From an uncultured Agathobacter sp. (GTDB taxonomy: Bacteria; Bacillota; Clostridia; Lachnospirales; Lachnospiraceae), in the NCBI GenBank assembly GCA_944381555.1, contig CALWLL010000002.1, positions 1 to 64,000 of the forward strand: DNA of 64,000 bases, in the 5' to 3' direction. A program made the translations under genes and the position numbers. Below, piece after piece: positions 36,837 to 46,510 of the stretch; within the stretch, counting starts at the first letter, position 1; every line of letters starts with the position of its first letter. The notes beneath the pieces are model-generated. The model made no database searches. It was not told the origin of the DNA and saw only the letters and a program-made list of their open reading frames with translations.

Positions 36837-38204
36837 TTACATTTTAAGTATTTTTCTTGCAACGTAAATGCCGCTTGCGGAAGCATGGGATAAGGAATGC
36901 GTTACCCCGCTGCCATCCCCTATGATATACAATCCTTTGTGCTTACATTCCAGATTTTCATCCACCTCTACTTCCATATTGTAGAATTTTACTTCCACAC
37001 CATACAAAAGCGTGTCATCGTTTGCTGTGCCGGGCGCAATCTTATCTAATGCATAAATCATCTCGATAATCGCATCCAGAATACGTTTCGGAAGCACCAG
37101 ACTTAAATCACCCGGAGTTGCTGCTAACGTAGGACGTACCAGCCCTTCTTCTATCCGGTTCTTATTACTTCTTCGTCCGCGTACCAGATCTCCGAAACGC
37201 TGAACAATAACGCCCCCACCCAGCATATTGGAAAGTCTTGCAATGCTCTCTCCGTATCCGTTGCTGTCCTTAAATGGTTCCGAGAAATGCTTTGCCACTA
37301 ATAATGCGAAGTTGGTATTCTCGGTATGTTTCTCAGGGTCCTCATAGCTGTGTCCGTTTACAGTAATGATTCCGTTCGTATTTTCATTTACAACCACACC
37401 ATGCGGATTCATACAAAAAGTACGCACACGGTCTTCAAATTTCTCTGTGCGGTATACGATTTTGCTCTCATACAGTTCATCCGTCAGATGTGAAAAAATA
37501 ACTGCCGGAAGCTCTACCCTGACGCCAATATCAACACGGTTGGATTTGGTAGGAATATCCAATTCCTGGCATACCTGCTCCATCCACTTGCTTCCGATTC
37601 GCCCAACCGAAATTACGCATTTCTCACATTCATATGTCTGTCCGTTTGCATATACGGTATATTTTTCATTATTCTTTTCTATTTTCTCTACCGGTGTTTC
37701 AAAATAGAAATCCACTTTCTCTTTTAATTCGTTGTAGAGATTTTCTAATACTATATAGTTAATATCTGTACCAAGATGCCGGACAGAAGCATTTAATAAT
37801 TTTAACTTGTTCTGCATACAGATTTTGTCAAACTGCGTGCCTGCTGTCGAGTAGATTCTGGTGCCTTCTCCTCCATGCGCCATATTGATGTCATCCACAT
37901 AATGCATCAGCTCGATTGCCTTTGCTTTTCCGACATGCTCATATAATGTTCCGCCAAAATCGTTTGTGATATTATATTTTCCATCCGAAAAAGCACCTGC
38001 ACCGCCAAATCCGCTCATAATAGAGCAGTTTTTGCATTTGATACAGGACTTTACCTTATCTCCATCTATCGGACATTTTCTGTCTGCCAGCGCATGTCCT
38101 TCTTCAAACACTGCAATCTTTAGGTCGCCGCCTCTTTTTGCCAGCTCGTATGCTGCAAAAATTCCTCCCGGGCCTGCTCCGACAATAATTACATCATATT
38201 TCAT
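36837..38204 (-). CDS. FAD-dependent dehydrogenase with a Cys cluster
   Basis: The 455-residue flavoprotein has an N-terminal FAD-binding GAGPGGIFAAYELA (about 8) and a C-terminal GLYIIGDGSGVTHSL motif. Between residues about 43 and 62 it has KCPIDGDKVKSCIKCKNCS, a Cys set that could bind a metal or Fe-S cluster, then SGFGGAGAFSDGKYN. Family members are annotated as NAD(P)/FAD-dependent or FixC-like oxidoreductases; the substrate is unknown. AGAGGTAG precedes the start. It is 27 bp downstream of ybaK and may share its transcript. Confidence 0.85.
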   Translation of the reverse strand: MKYDVIIVGAGPGGIFAAYELAKRGGDLKIAVFEEGHALADRKCPIDGDKVKSCIKCKNCSIMSGFGGAGAFSDGKYNITNDFGGTLYEHVGKAKAIELMHYVDDINMAHGGEGTRIYSTAGTQFDKICMQNKLKLLNASVRHLGTDINYIVLENLYNELKEKVDFYFETPVEKIEKNNEKYTVYANGQTYECEKCVISVGRIGSKWMEQVCQELDIPTKSNRVDIGVRVELPAVIFSHLTDELYESKIVYRTEKFEDRVRTFCMNPHGVVVNENTNGIITVNGHSYEDPEKHTENTNFALLVAKHFSEPFKDSNGYGESIARLSNMLGGGVIVQRFGDLVRGRRSNKNRIEEGLVRPTLAATPGDLSLVLPKRILDAIIEMIYALDKIAPGTANDDTLLYGVEVKFYNMEVEVDENLECKHKGLYIIGDGSGVTHSLSHASASGIYVARKILKM

Positions 38205-38231
38205 TCATTTCTACCTCTTAACATTTTCTGT

Positions 38232-38705
38232 TTAGCAGATATCCTGCAACGTGAACGGAATCACGTTCTTTAAGTTTTCTACGGTTAGTTCTACCTGATA
38301 CCCGAGTTTTCCTCCGCTGAATATGATGGTATCACATTCCAAGGCTGATTCGTGGATGACGGTTGTAAAAAATTTCTTCATTCCAATTGGTGAGCACCCG
38401 CCATGAATATAGCCTGTCAATGGCAACAGTTCTTTGGATTTTATCATCTCAATGCTTTTTTCTCCTACTGCTTTGGCTGCTTTTTTGAGATTCAGCTCCA
38501 TCTGAACCGGTATGACAAACACATAGTTTTTCTTAGATGCGCCCACCGTTACCAGCGTTTTAAACACCTGTTTTGGATTCTGATTCAGTATGGCAGCTAC
38601 TTCTGTTCCGCTAACCGCTTCCGAAGCATCATATGCATGACCTTCATAAGGAATTTTTTTCTGTTCTAAAATCCGCATCACATTCGTCTTTTCCTGCTTT
38701 TTCAT
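38232..38705 (-). CDS. ybaK: Cys-tRNA(Pro) deacylase, YbaK family
   Basis: The 157-residue protein begins MKKQEKTNVMRILEQKKIPY and contains QVFKTLVTVG, a catalytic-type Lys in VIPVQMELNLKKAAKAVG, and GYIHGGCSPIG. YbaK proteins hydrolyse Cys mischarged onto tRNA-Pro. GAGAGGTAG precedes the ATG. It is the usual length and stands alone as an editing domain. Confidence 0.92.
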   Translation of the reverse strand: MKKQEKTNVMRILEQKKIPYEGHAYDASEAVSGTEVAAILNQNPKQVFKTLVTVGASKKNYVFVIPVQMELNLKKAAKAVGEKSIEMIKSKELLPLTGYIHGGCSPIGMKKFFTTVIHESALECDTIIFSGGKLGYQVELTVENLKNVIPFTLQDIC

Positions 38706-38765
38706 TTAAACTACCTCTCATAAAAGCATATTACCCATTCCATTAGAACAAATGCGCTCTCTTTC

Positions 38766-39839
38766 CTACTCTTCCTGCATCTTTGCCAGCTTTGCGGCCT
38801 GGTCTGCCGCGATGCAGGCATCAATAATATCCTGAATATCTCCGTCCATAATCTTATCTAACTTGTACAATGTCAGGTTAATTCTATGGTCGGTACATCT
38901 TCCCTGCGGGAAGTTGTAGGTACGAATCTTTTCAGAACGGTCACCTGTACCAATCTGGCTTCTTCTTGCCGCAGATTCGGCATCCTGCTGTTTCTGGAGT
39001 TCTAAGTCATAGAGCTTTGCACGAAGCAGGGCAAATGCCTTTTCCTTGTTCTGGAGCTGTGACTTTTCTGTCTGGCTGTAGATTACAATGCCTGTCGGAT
39101 AGTGGGTTAAACGAACTGCTGAATCGGTGGTATTTACGCACTGTCCGCCGTTACCGGACGCTCTCATTACGTCAATCCGGATGTCTTTTTCGTCAATCTG
39201 TACATCTACTTCCTCTGCTTCCGGCATCACTGCCACAGTGATGGTAGACGTATGGATACGTCCCGCAGATTCTGTTTCCGGCACACGCTGTACACGATGT
39301 ACACCGGATTCATATTTCATCTTAGAATATGCCCCCTGACCGGAAATCATGAAGTTTACACTCTTCATACCACCGATACCGATGTCATCCACTTCAAGCG
39401 TTTCTACTTTCCAATGCTGACTTTCTGCATAATGGATATACATGCGATATACCTCTGCTGCAAAAAGGGCAGACTCATCACCGCCTGCACCCGCACGGAT
39501 TTCTACGATTACGTTCTTGTCATCATTAGGGTCCTTTGGAAGGAGTAAGATTTTCAGCTCTGTCTCTAACTCTGCCAGACGCTCCTTAGAATTATTTAAC
39601 TCCTCCTTTGCAAGCTCGCGCAATTCTTCATCAGATTCGATTTCTAACATTTCAAGGGAATCTTCAATGTTCTGCTTCATCTGCTTATATTCTTTGTATG
39701 CATCTACGATTGGAAGAAGGTCGCTTTGTTCCTTCATCAATTTCCGAAAACGGTTCGGGTCATTTGCCACATCCGGTTCGCTTAATGTATTCATAAGTTC
39801 TTCATAGTGGTGAAGTAAATCTTCTAATTTATCAAACAT
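38766..39839 (-). CDS. prfA: Peptide chain release factor 1
   Basis: The 357-residue protein reads UAA and UAG. It has the PET tripeptide in [14 protein letters not shown] and the methylated GGQ in [17 protein letters not shown] (about 232). GGAGGACAAGT precedes the ATG. It follows prmC, which encodes the enzyme that methylates its GGQ glutamine, 64 bp upstream. Confidence 0.97.
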   Translation of the reverse strand: MFDKLEDLLHHYEELMNTLSEPDVANDPNRFRKLMKEQSDLLPIVDAYKEYKQMKQNIEDSLEMLEIESDEELRELAKEELNNSKERLAELETELKILLLPKDPNDDKNVIVEIRAGAGGDESALFAAEVYRMYIHYAESQHWKVETLEVDDIGIGGMKSVNFMISGQGAYSKMKYESGVHRVQRVPETESAGRIHTSTITVAVMPEAEEVDVQIDEKDIRIDVMRASGNGGQCVNTTDSAVRLTHYPTGIVIYSQTEKSQLQNKEKAFALLRAKLYDLELQKQQDAESAARRSQIGTGDRSEKIRTYNFPQGRCTDHRINLTLYKLDKIMDGDIQDIIDACIAADQAAKLAKMQEE

Positions 39840-39903
39840 ACTTGTCCTCCAAATTTATATACACATATAGTAACATCTAGTTCCGTTAAAGTCACGCAGA
39901 GAA

Positions 39904-40737
39904 TTACTGCAACTCTCCAATCACAACCCGGTCATTTCCTGCCAGATCCTTTATTATCCGCACTTTAGAAAAGCCCGCATAATTGAGCATTTCCGATACT
40001 GCCGCCCCCTGATCGTTACCAATTTCAAAGAAAATCCTCCCGTCTTCCTTCAAATAGTTTCTGCATTCTTTGACAATTTTACGATAAAAAAACAGTCCGT
40101 CTTCTTTTCCGTCCAACGCCTGATACGGCTCAAACTGTGCAACCTCCGGCATCAAACCACTAATATCGTCTGTTGGGATATATGGCGGGTTTGATACAAT
40201 CACATCATAGGTATCCGTGACCATCTCAAATAAATCGCTTCTTTCAAAAGCCGCCGCAACACCATTTAACTTGGCATTTTCCTTTGCTACATTAAGCACC
40301 TGTTTGGAAATATCAACTCCAAGCCCCTCCACATCCGTCACATTCTTTAAAATGCTAATCAGAATACAGCCCGAGCCGGTGCACATATCTAATACCTTCA
40401 TTCCAGGTCTTATTACCTTTAGTGCCTCTTCTACCAAAGTTTCTGTGTCCTGTCTCGGAATCAGAACCATCGGACTTACCTTAAACGGCAATCCCATAAA
40501 TTCCTGTTCTCCTGTTATGTACTGAAGAGGGACGCGCTCTGTGCGCTTTTTTAATACGTTTTCATATTCATTGACCTGTTCCATTGTGAGTTCTTCGTCC
40601 ATATGGACATAATAGTAGGTGCGGTTAATTTTGCATACCATTGCCAAAAGCAGCCATGCATCGTTTTTGGCATCTTCGATATTGGCTGATTGCAAAACCG
40701 TTTCGCCCGCTTCCATTGCTTCACGAAATGTCATCAT
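39904..40737 (-). CDS. prmC: Release factor glutamine methyltransferase
   Basis: The protein of about 277 residues has a helical N domain, a SAM-binding motif VLDMCTGSGCILISIL (about 115) and the catalytic NPPY in IVSNPPYIP (about 180). It methylates the GGQ glutamine of RF1 and RF2. The start at 40737 overlaps the stop of the DUF1385 gene (ATGA) and follows AAGGA. It is placed with prfA, its substrate gene. Confidence 0.95.
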   Translation of the reverse strand: MMTFREAMEAGETVLQSANIEDAKNDAWLLLAMVCKINRTYYYVHMDEELTMEQVNEYENVLKKRTERVPLQYITGEQEFMGLPFKVSPMVLIPRQDTETLVEEALKVIRPGMKVLDMCTGSGCILISILKNVTDVEGLGVDISKQVLNVAKENAKLNGVAAAFERSDLFEMVTDTYDVIVSNPPYIPTDDISGLMPEVAQFEPYQALDGKEDGLFFYRKIVKECRNYLKEDGRIFFEIGNDQGAAVSEMLNYAGFSKVRIIKDLAGNDRVVIGELQ

Positions 40738-41672
40738 AAATTTTCCTTTTGCCATTTTTTCCAGTCGAACACTGCCTCTACCGAAGCAATTGCGACTTCT
40801 ATCATATCATCATCCGGCTCTTTGGTTGTAAGATTCTGCATCCAGAGTCCCGGAAGACTTAAAATATTCACAAACCAGTTTTCATATCGGCCTGCCAGCC
40901 GGATAAATTCATAAGATACCCCTGCAATCACGGGGATAAGCAATAGGCGTATCACCAGTTTGAGAATACCAGATTCTACTTCAATAAACATAAAAAAGAG
41001 AATGCTGATTAACATTACGATCAGCAAAAAGCTGGTTCCGCAGCGTTTGTGCTGTTTGGAGCTCTTTCTTACGTTTTCGATGTTAAGCTCTAATCCATGT
41101 TCTATGCAGTTGATACATTTATGTTCTGCACCATGATACATATAAGTACGCCTAATGTCTTCCATAAAAGAAATCAAGCCAACATAAGCAATAAATATTC
41201 CAAGCCGGATTGCGCCCTCAATTAAGGCAATCACCAGACGCGATTCCACAAAGTTCTGAAAAAATAAGGAAATCAGATATGGCAGAATAAAAAAGATAGC
41301 GATTGCCAAAACAATGGACAACACAACCGTACCGCCCATCATCGCGTTTTCCTGTTTCTTTTCTTTCTCTTTATATGCCTTTTTTTCTTCCTCTGTCATG
41401 CCTTCGACTGCCTTTACTTCCTCTTCATCCTCAAAAAAAGAGGCAGAGTGAAAAAGGGTTGTCATTCCAAGATACAGGGAATCCACAAAGTTTAATACCC
41501 CTCGAACAATCGGTATGTTCTTTAATTTTTTATTTTTAATCGGTCCCGTGTAATCAAAGACCTGTACATCTATCTCTTTATCCGGCTTACGGACTGCCAC
41601 TGCGTATTTGCTACCGTTACGCATCATTACGCCTTCCATAACAGCCTGTCCGCCAACTCCTGAATATTTCAT
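40734..41672 (-). CDS. DUF1385 membrane protein (YqhQ-like)
   Basis: The 312-residue protein begins with the DUF1385 signature (MKYSGVGGQAVMEGVMMRNG). It has a cytoplasmic region with a charged EEEVKAVEGMTEEEKKAYKE stretch, then about four to five transmembrane helices, with MYHGAEHKCINCIEHG between them. The function is unknown; it often stands between rpmE and prmC-prfA, as here. The start at 41672 follows GAGGTG. Its stop overlaps the prmC start. Confidence 0.88.
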   Translation of the reverse strand: MKYSGVGGQAVMEGVMMRNGSKYAVAVRKPDKEIDVQVFDYTGPIKNKKLKNIPIVRGVLNFVDSLYLGMTTLFHSASFFEDEEEVKAVEGMTEEEKKAYKEKEKKQENAMMGGTVVLSIVLAIAIFFILPYLISLFFQNFVESRLVIALIEGAIRLGIFIAYVGLISFMEDIRRTYMYHGAEHKCINCIEHGLELNIENVRKSSKQHKRCGTSFLLIVMLISILFFMFIEVESGILKLVIRLLLIPVIAGVSYEFIRLAGRYENWFVNILSLPGLWMQNLTTKEPDDDMIEVAIASVEAVFDWKKWQKENL

Positions 41673-41692
41673 CTGCAAACACCTCAAAACCT

Positions 41693-41724
41693 AAAAAAGG
41701 TTGAGATTTACTAACCTCAACCTT
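41693..41724 (-). terminator. Intrinsic terminator after rpmE
   Basis: On the minus strand AAGGTTGAG and CTCAACCTT form a 9-bp stem with a loop of about 10 nt. TTTTTAGG follows. Confidence 0.8.
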
Positions 41725-41739
41725 CTCAGTAGCTTATAA

Positions 41740-41940
41740 TTATTTAACGCCGTATTTCTTATTGAACTGTTCAATACGTCCACGAGCCTGGCTTGCTTTC
41801 TGCTGTCCTGTATAGAACGGATGGCATTTTGAGCAGATTTCTACGTGGATTTCTGATTTTGTTGAACCTGTAACGAATGTGTTGCCACAGTTACATGTAA
41901 CAGTTGCCTGATAGTAATCTGGATGGATTCCTTCTCTCAT
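41740..41940 (-). CDS. rpmE: 50S ribosomal protein L31 (zinc form)
   Basis: The 66-residue protein begins [16 protein letters not shown]. It keeps the zinc-binding cysteines in TCNCGN and CSKCHPF, so it is the C+ type rather than the zinc-free paralogue. AGAGGTG precedes the ATG at 41940; an upstream in-frame GTG falls within that site. It has its own promoter (42077-42105). Confidence 0.97.
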   Translation of the reverse strand: MREGIHPDYYQATVTCNCGNTFVTGSTKSEIHVEICSKCHPFYTGQQKASQARGRIEQFNKKYGVK

Positions 41941-42076
41941 GATTTTCACCTCTTTATGTTCTTATCGTTTATATAGTTGAAACATCTCTTTACACCCGTA
42001 TACCCGATCCGTATATGATGCTTACTGCAAGAGACGACACGTTACGTCCGTTTACATCCCGATAAACAGCTTAATT

Positions 42077-42105
42077 ATTGTAGCATAGCATTACAACAAA
42101 TGCAA
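42077..42105 (-). promoter_or_regulatory. Promoter of rpmE
   Basis: On the minus strand TTGCAT (42100-42105) and TACAAT (42077-42082) are 17 nt apart. This leaves a leader of about 130 nt before rpmE. Confidence 0.75.
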
Positions 42106-42122
42106 TACCATTTTGAACATTT

Positions 42123-43478
42123 TTAGAAAATCCTGGTTTTACGAATCTGCTGGATAAATTCTTTGTTATTCTTTGTATGTGCAAACATATTCAGAATGTT
42201 CTCTACCGCTTCATCTGACTTCATTCCATTAAATGCCTTGCGCATGATATCCATTGCCGCCTGCTCTTCTTCATCTAATAATAAATCGTCGCGCCGCGTG
42301 CCGGATTTTACTATATCAATCGCAGGGAAAATGCGCTTTTCAGACAGTTTCCGGTCAAGAACAAGCTCCATATTGCCTGTTCCTTTAAATTCCTCAAATA
42401 CTACGTCATCCATCTTGCTGCCTGTATCAACCAAGGCAGTTGACAAAATCGTAAGGCTTCCGCCCTCTCTCATATTTCTTGCTGCGCCAAAGAAACGTTT
42501 CGGCATATGAAGGGCGGCCGGGTCAAGACCACCGGAAAGAGTTCGTCCGCTTGGTGCTACGGTCAGGTTGTAGGCTCTTGCAAGACGCGTGATGCTGTCT
42601 AAGAGGATCATAACATCTCTCTTATGCTCTACAAGGCGTTTCGCACGCTCAATTACCATCTCAGATACGCGTTTGTGATGTTCCGGCAATTCATCAAATG
42701 TAGAATGAATAACCTCGACATTGGTGCCGCTTACGGATTCTTTCATGTCCGTAACCTCCTCCGGTCTTTCATCGATTAAAAGAATAATCAGATGCATATC
42801 CGGATTATTTACGATAACCGATTTGGCAATCTCTTTTAACAATGTGGTTTTACCTGCCTTCGGCTGGGATACAATCATGCCTCTTTGTCCTTTGCCGACC
42901 GGTGATACAAGGTCTACCACACGCATGGCTACACTTGCGCCCGGTCTTTCCATGTGAATACGCTGGTTTGGAAAAACCGGCGTTAAATCCTCAAAGCTCG
43001 GTCTTCTCGTAGCCTCTTCCGGTTTATATCCATTTACACTGCTCACATATAATAATGCAGCAAACTTCTCTCCCTGATTTTTCACGCGGATAGCGCCGCG
43101 CACCATATCGCCTGTCTTTAAATTAAATTTACGAATCTGTGCAGGTGATACATAGATATCATTTTCTCCCGGAAGAAAGTTCTCACAGCGAATGAATCCG
43201 AATCCATCCCCCATAACCTCTAAAATGCCATCTGCAATCTGTCCGCTGTCAAGATCCGAATTATCTTCACGAACTACAGAGGACTGACTATTATCTCGAT
43301 TGGAAGTGTAGGCTGTGCTTTTTTTCTCCTCCGCAGCATTTGCTTTTTCCTTTTCATCGGCTGCTAACATTGCTTCTACAAGTTCTTCCTTCTTCATTCC
43401 GCTGAGCCCTTTTAACCCTCTTGCCTTTGCAAGGTCTTTTAAAACAACAGCAGAAAGACTTTCATATTTTTCTCTCAT
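42123..43478 (-). CDS. rho: Transcription termination factor Rho
   Basis: The 451-residue hexameric RNA helicase has an N-terminal rho domain ([14 protein letters not shown]), a charged Ser/Asn-rich insert (residues about 40-80), an RNA-binding cold-shock-like fold ([20 protein letters not shown]) and an ATPase with Walker [15 protein letters not shown] (about 190) and [11 protein letters not shown]. It ends transcription of untranslated RNA. GGAG precedes the ATG. A 24-codon leader ORF overlaps its start. It is divergent from the malic enzyme gene. Confidence 0.97.
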   Translation of the reverse strand: MREKYESLSAVVLKDLAKARGLKGLSGMKKEELVEAMLAADEKEKANAAEEKKSTAYTSNRDNSQSSVVREDNSDLDSGQIADGILEVMGDGFGFIRCENFLPGENDIYVSPAQIRKFNLKTGDMVRGAIRVKNQGEKFAALLYVSSVNGYKPEEATRRPSFEDLTPVFPNQRIHMERPGASVAMRVVDLVSPVGKGQRGMIVSQPKAGKTTLLKEIAKSVIVNNPDMHLIILLIDERPEEVTDMKESVSGTNVEVIHSTFDELPEHHKRVSEMVIERAKRLVEHKRDVMILLDSITRLARAYNLTVAPSGRTLSGGLDPAALHMPKRFFGAARNMREGGSLTILSTALVDTGSKMDDVVFEEFKGTGNMELVLDRKLSEKRIFPAIDIVKSGTRRDDLLLDEEEQAAMDIMRKAFNGMKSDEAVENILNMFAHTKNNKEFIQQIRKTRIF

Positions 43479-43549
43479 ATAAAACTCCTATTCAAATCTA
43501 TATTCTCGGGAATAATGTCTGATGTGACTTTTGATACTTCGATTTCCAT
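43475..43549 (-). CDS. 24-residue leader ORF overlapping rho
   Basis: An ATG at 43549 follows GAAGAGGTG and encodes MEIEVSKVTSDIIPENIDLN plus RSFI. Its TGA overlaps the rho ATG (ATGA), and the rho site AGGAG is inside it. E. coli rho also has a leader peptide (rhoL), but I see no sequence similarity to claim. Coupled translation or autoregulation is inferred. Confidence 0.5.
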   Translation of the reverse strand: MEIEVSKVTSDIIPENIDLNRSFI

Positions 43550-43589
43550 ATTATACACCTCTTCCTTTAAAATAGGAAGTCCTTTTTTC

Positions 43590-43618
43590 TTGATTTGTAT
43601 TTTTATGAGTGATATATT
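43590..43618 (+). promoter_or_regulatory. Promoter of the malic enzyme gene
   Basis: TTGATT (43590-43595) and TATATT (43613-43618) are 17 nt apart, about 50 nt upstream of the malic enzyme ATG. Confidence 0.7.
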
Positions 43619-43666
43619 TAATTACGTGTAAATTTTATAAAATATTTTACAGACGGGAGGCAGGTC

Positions 43667-44815
43667 ATGAACCAGATGGAAAACGCACTTCTTTGCCACA
43701 AAGATTGGAATGGCAAACTAGAAACAACCGCAAAATCAAAAGTAAACTCCAGAGAGGATTTAGCAATTGCATATACTCCGGGTGTTGCAGAGCCTTGTAA
43801 AGTCATTGCGCAGGATAAAGACGCTGCATATACATACACCTGGAAAGCCAATACTGTTGCTGTCGTTTCCGACGGAAGCGCAGTTCTTGGTCTTGGAAAT
43901 ATCGGACCATACGCAGCCATGCCGGTTATGGAAGGAAAATGTGTTCTTTTCAAAGAATTTGGCAATGTAAATGCTGTGCCAATCTGTCTTGATACACAGG
44001 ATACCGAAGAGATTATTGCCGCAGTAAAAAATATCGCACCGGGCTTTGGGGGCATCAATCTGGAAGACATCTCTGCCCCACGTTGTTTTGAAATTGAACA
44101 GCGTCTGAAAGAAATGCTTGATATTCCGGTGTTCCATGATGACCAGCATGGTACTGCCATTGTAGTACTTGCCGGCATTATTAATGCACTCCGCGTAACG
44201 GGCAAGAAAAAGGAAGAATGCCGGGTAGTTGTCAACGGCGCCGGTTCCGCTGGAATTGCTATCACGAAACTGCTTCTTACCTATGGTTTTACAAACGTTA
44301 TTATGTGTGATAAAGAAGGTATCATTTGCAAAGACTATCCGAACTTAAACTGGATGCAGAAGGAAATGACTAAAATTACTAACCTTGCAGACGAAAGAGG
44401 AACACTTGCAGATGCATTAAAGGACGCAGATATTTTCGTAGGCGTTTCTGCTCCAAATATTGTTACATCAGAAATGGTTGCCTCCATGCATAAGGATGCT
44501 ATTCTGTTTGCGATGGCCAATCCTGTCCCGGAAATCATGCCGGATGTTGCAAAAGCTGCCGGCGCAAGAATTGTCGGAACAGGCAGAAGCGACTTTCCGA
44601 ATCAGATTAACAATGTCATCGCTTTCCCTGGTATTTTCAAAGGTGCTTTGGAAGGTCGTGCAAAACAGATTACGGAAGAAATGAAACTTGCTGCGGCTGA
44701 AGCACTTGCTGCACTGGTAGATGACGATAAATTAAATGAAGATTTTATTATTCCGGAAGCGTTTGACCCTCGCGTTGCAGAGGTTGTCAGCAAAGCTGTC
44801 AAAGAACATATTTAA
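43667..44815 (+). CDS. Malic enzyme (malate dehydrogenase, decarboxylating)
   Basis: The 382-residue enzyme makes pyruvate and CO2 from malate with NAD(P) reduction. It shows the Tyr motif AYTPGVAEPCK (about 35), metal-binding FGGINLEDISAPRCFEIE, FHDDQHGTAIVV and the Rossmann NGAGSAGIAITKLL (about 190). It is the short bacterial form with no C-terminal phosphotransacetylase-like domain. The cofactor is not decided by what I can see. GGGAGG precedes the ATG. It may supply pyruvate to PFOR. Confidence 0.95.
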   Translation: MNQMENALLCHKDWNGKLETTAKSKVNSREDLAIAYTPGVAEPCKVIAQDKDAAYTYTWKANTVAVVSDGSAVLGLGNIGPYAAMPVMEGKCVLFKEFGNVNAVPICLDTQDTEEIIAAVKNIAPGFGGINLEDISAPRCFEIEQRLKEMLDIPVFHDDQHGTAIVVLAGIINALRVTGKKKEECRVVVNGAGSAGIAITKLLLTYGFTNVIMCDKEGIICKDYPNLNWMQKEMTKITNLADERGTLADALKDADIFVGVSAPNIVTSEMVASMHKDAILFAMANPVPEIMPDVAKAAGARIVGTGRSDFPNQINNVIAFPGIFKGALEGRAKQITEEMKLAAAEALAALVDDDKLNEDFIIPEAFDPRVAEVVSKAVKEHI

Positions 44816-44828
44816 AGATTATTCATCT

Positions 44829-45779
44829 ATGAAAAACACTGTACCTAAACCTGCTTTTTGTCCATCCTATGGAGATAAGCGTTACTATTCTCTAAGTGAA
44901 TATTGCAAGCAGACTTTCGGCGAAAAGGTTTACCGTCTGTCTTTAAACGGAGGAATGACCTGTCCGAACCGTGATGGTTTTCTCTCCTATGGCGGCTGTG
45001 CCTTCTGCAGCGAAGGGGGGTCCGGCGATTTCGCCGCAAACTATACAGTATCCATTTCCAGGCAGATGAAAGAAGCCAAAGCAAAGATTCGGTCGAAAAC
45101 GGATTGCCGCAGGTTTATTGCCTACTTTCAGGCATATACCAATACCTATGCTCCGATTACGCATTTACGCCGCATCTTCCTTGAAGCAATTGCAGAGGAA
45201 GAAGTTGTTGCCTTATCCATTGGCACACGCAGCGACTGCCTGTCGGATGAAGTCTTAGATTTATTGACGGAACTCTCTGCGATAAAACCAGTATGGGTAG
45301 AACTCGGACTTCAGACTATCCACAACGAAACCTTAGCAATGATGAATACGCATACAACCGTAGAACAGTTTGATGAAGCTGCCAAAAGACTTCACGCCCG
45401 CAATATTCCGGTAATCGCCCATGTAATTTTAGGTCTTCCGGGTGAAACGAAGGATATGATGAAAGCAACCGTGTCCCATGTTGCTAAGCTTTCTGTTTCC
45501 GGCATAAAACTGCAACTGTTACATATATTAAAGGGTACAAAACTGGCGGACATGTATCAAAAACAGCCCTTTTTCCTATTTTCCATGGAGGAATACTGCG
45601 ATTTTGTCATTGATTGTCTGGAGCTTTTGCCTTGCGACATGGTAATACACCGGCTTACCGGCGACGGTCCAAAAAGCCTTCTTCTAGCTCCGCTTTGGAG
45701 TACGGATAAGAAACGGGTTCTGAATACCATTCAGAAAAGAATGATAGAGAGAAATACCCGGCAGGGTAAATTATTTTAG
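44829..45779 (+). CDS. Radical SAM protein, TIGR01212/YtqA family
   Basis: The 316-residue protein has the family's spaced cluster motif: CPNRDGFLSYGGCAFC, three cysteines binding a 4Fe-4S cluster, near residue 38. Further conserved pieces are YFQAYTNTYAP, SIGTRSDCLSD and VWVELGLQTIHN. The reaction of this family is not settled in what I can recall. The start at 44829 is 13 nt after the malic enzyme stop and has no clear ribosome binding site, so translation may depend on coupling. Confidence 0.87.
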   Translation: MKNTVPKPAFCPSYGDKRYYSLSEYCKQTFGEKVYRLSLNGGMTCPNRDGFLSYGGCAFCSEGGSGDFAANYTVSISRQMKEAKAKIRSKTDCRRFIAYFQAYTNTYAPITHLRRIFLEAIAEEEVVALSIGTRSDCLSDEVLDLLTELSAIKPVWVELGLQTIHNETLAMMNTHTTVEQFDEAAKRLHARNIPVIAHVILGLPGETKDMMKATVSHVAKLSVSGIKLQLLHILKGTKLADMYQKQPFFLFSMEEYCDFVIDCLELLPCDMVIHRLTGDGPKSLLLAPLWSTDKKRVLNTIQKRMIERNTRQGKLF

Positions 45780-45793
45780 AAAGAGGTTGTTAT

Positions 45794-46309
45794 ATGGCAG
45801 AACCATTTACAATATATAAACTTACCATCTTATATATGCTGGATAAGGCGGGATTCCCACTTTCCAACACACAATTATCCAACTTTTTCCTGGAACATGA
45901 CTATACGGACTATTTCCGTGTTCAGGAAGTAATCGGCAATCTGGTGGATGCGGATCTGATTCTTACGGAATCTACCCATTCCAATACACAGTACACACTT
46001 ACTGCTGCCGGAAAAGAAACTTTAGAATTTTTCAAAGATAAGATTACAGATGCAATTACACAGGATGTCATTGCATTTTTTAAAGAAAACCAGATGGAGC
46101 TTCGTCAAGAGACCTCTGTTATTGCAGATTACTACAAAACAACGGCTCAGAATTATGCTGTCCGCTGTCAGGTACGCTCTGATAACAAATCCATGATGGA
46201 TTTGACTCTTTCCGTAAAGACAAAGGAACAGGCCGAAGCCATCTGTAATAACTGGAAAAAACAGCATGAAGAGGTCTATATGTATCTTTTGGATCAGCTT
46301 CTGAAGTAG
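45794..46309 (+). CDS. DUF4364 family protein
   Basis: The 171-residue protein begins MAEPFTIYKLTILYMLDKAG and has a winged-helix-like N-terminal half (TQYTLTAAGKETLEFF as the wing). This matches DUF4364, a family of uncharacterised, probably DNA-binding Clostridia proteins. AAAGAGG precedes the ATG. It is 14 bp downstream of the radical SAM gene and is the last gene of this plus-strand operon. Confidence 0.8.
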   Translation: MAEPFTIYKLTILYMLDKAGFPLSNTQLSNFFLEHDYTDYFRVQEVIGNLVDADLILTESTHSNTQYTLTAAGKETLEFFKDKITDAITQDVIAFFKENQMELRQETSVIADYYKTTAQNYAVRCQVRSDNKSMMDLTLSVKTKEQAEAICNNWKKQHEEVYMYLLDQLLK

Positions 46310-46330
46310 TAAATAGTATGAGAAATGAAA

Positions 46331-46372
46331 AACACTGTCTACGGCAGATTTATTTCCTGCCCAGACAGTGTT
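46331..46372. terminator. Terminator after the DUF4364 gene
   Basis: AACACTGTCT and AGACAGTGTT form a 10-bp stem, extended inside by GGCAG/CTGCC. It lies between convergent transcripts and lacks a long T-run on either strand. Confidence 0.65.
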
Positions 46373-46386
46373 CGTAATACCAAGTG

Positions 46387-46497
46387 CTACGGAAAGAGTT
46401 TCTCCAATTCATTATAGAATGCCTTGTCAATTTCACGGATGACGCGCCCATTGTCCGGGCGGTCATCAATCAGATAGTATGCGCCATCCTGTTCCAT
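46387..46497 (-). CDS. Short ORF, possible gene fragment
   Basis: A 36-codon frame (MEQDGAYYLIDDRPDNGRVI to EIDKAFYNELEKLFP) lies 13 nt past the flavin reductase stop. There is no clear ribosome binding site. The composition looks protein-like, with regular acidic and aromatic residues, so it may be the tail of a decayed gene or a small downstream cistron. No family recognised. Confidence 0.3.
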   Translation of the reverse strand: MEQDGAYYLIDDRPDNGRVIREIDKAFYNELEKLFP

Positions 46498-46510
46498 TTT
46501 TAGAATAATA

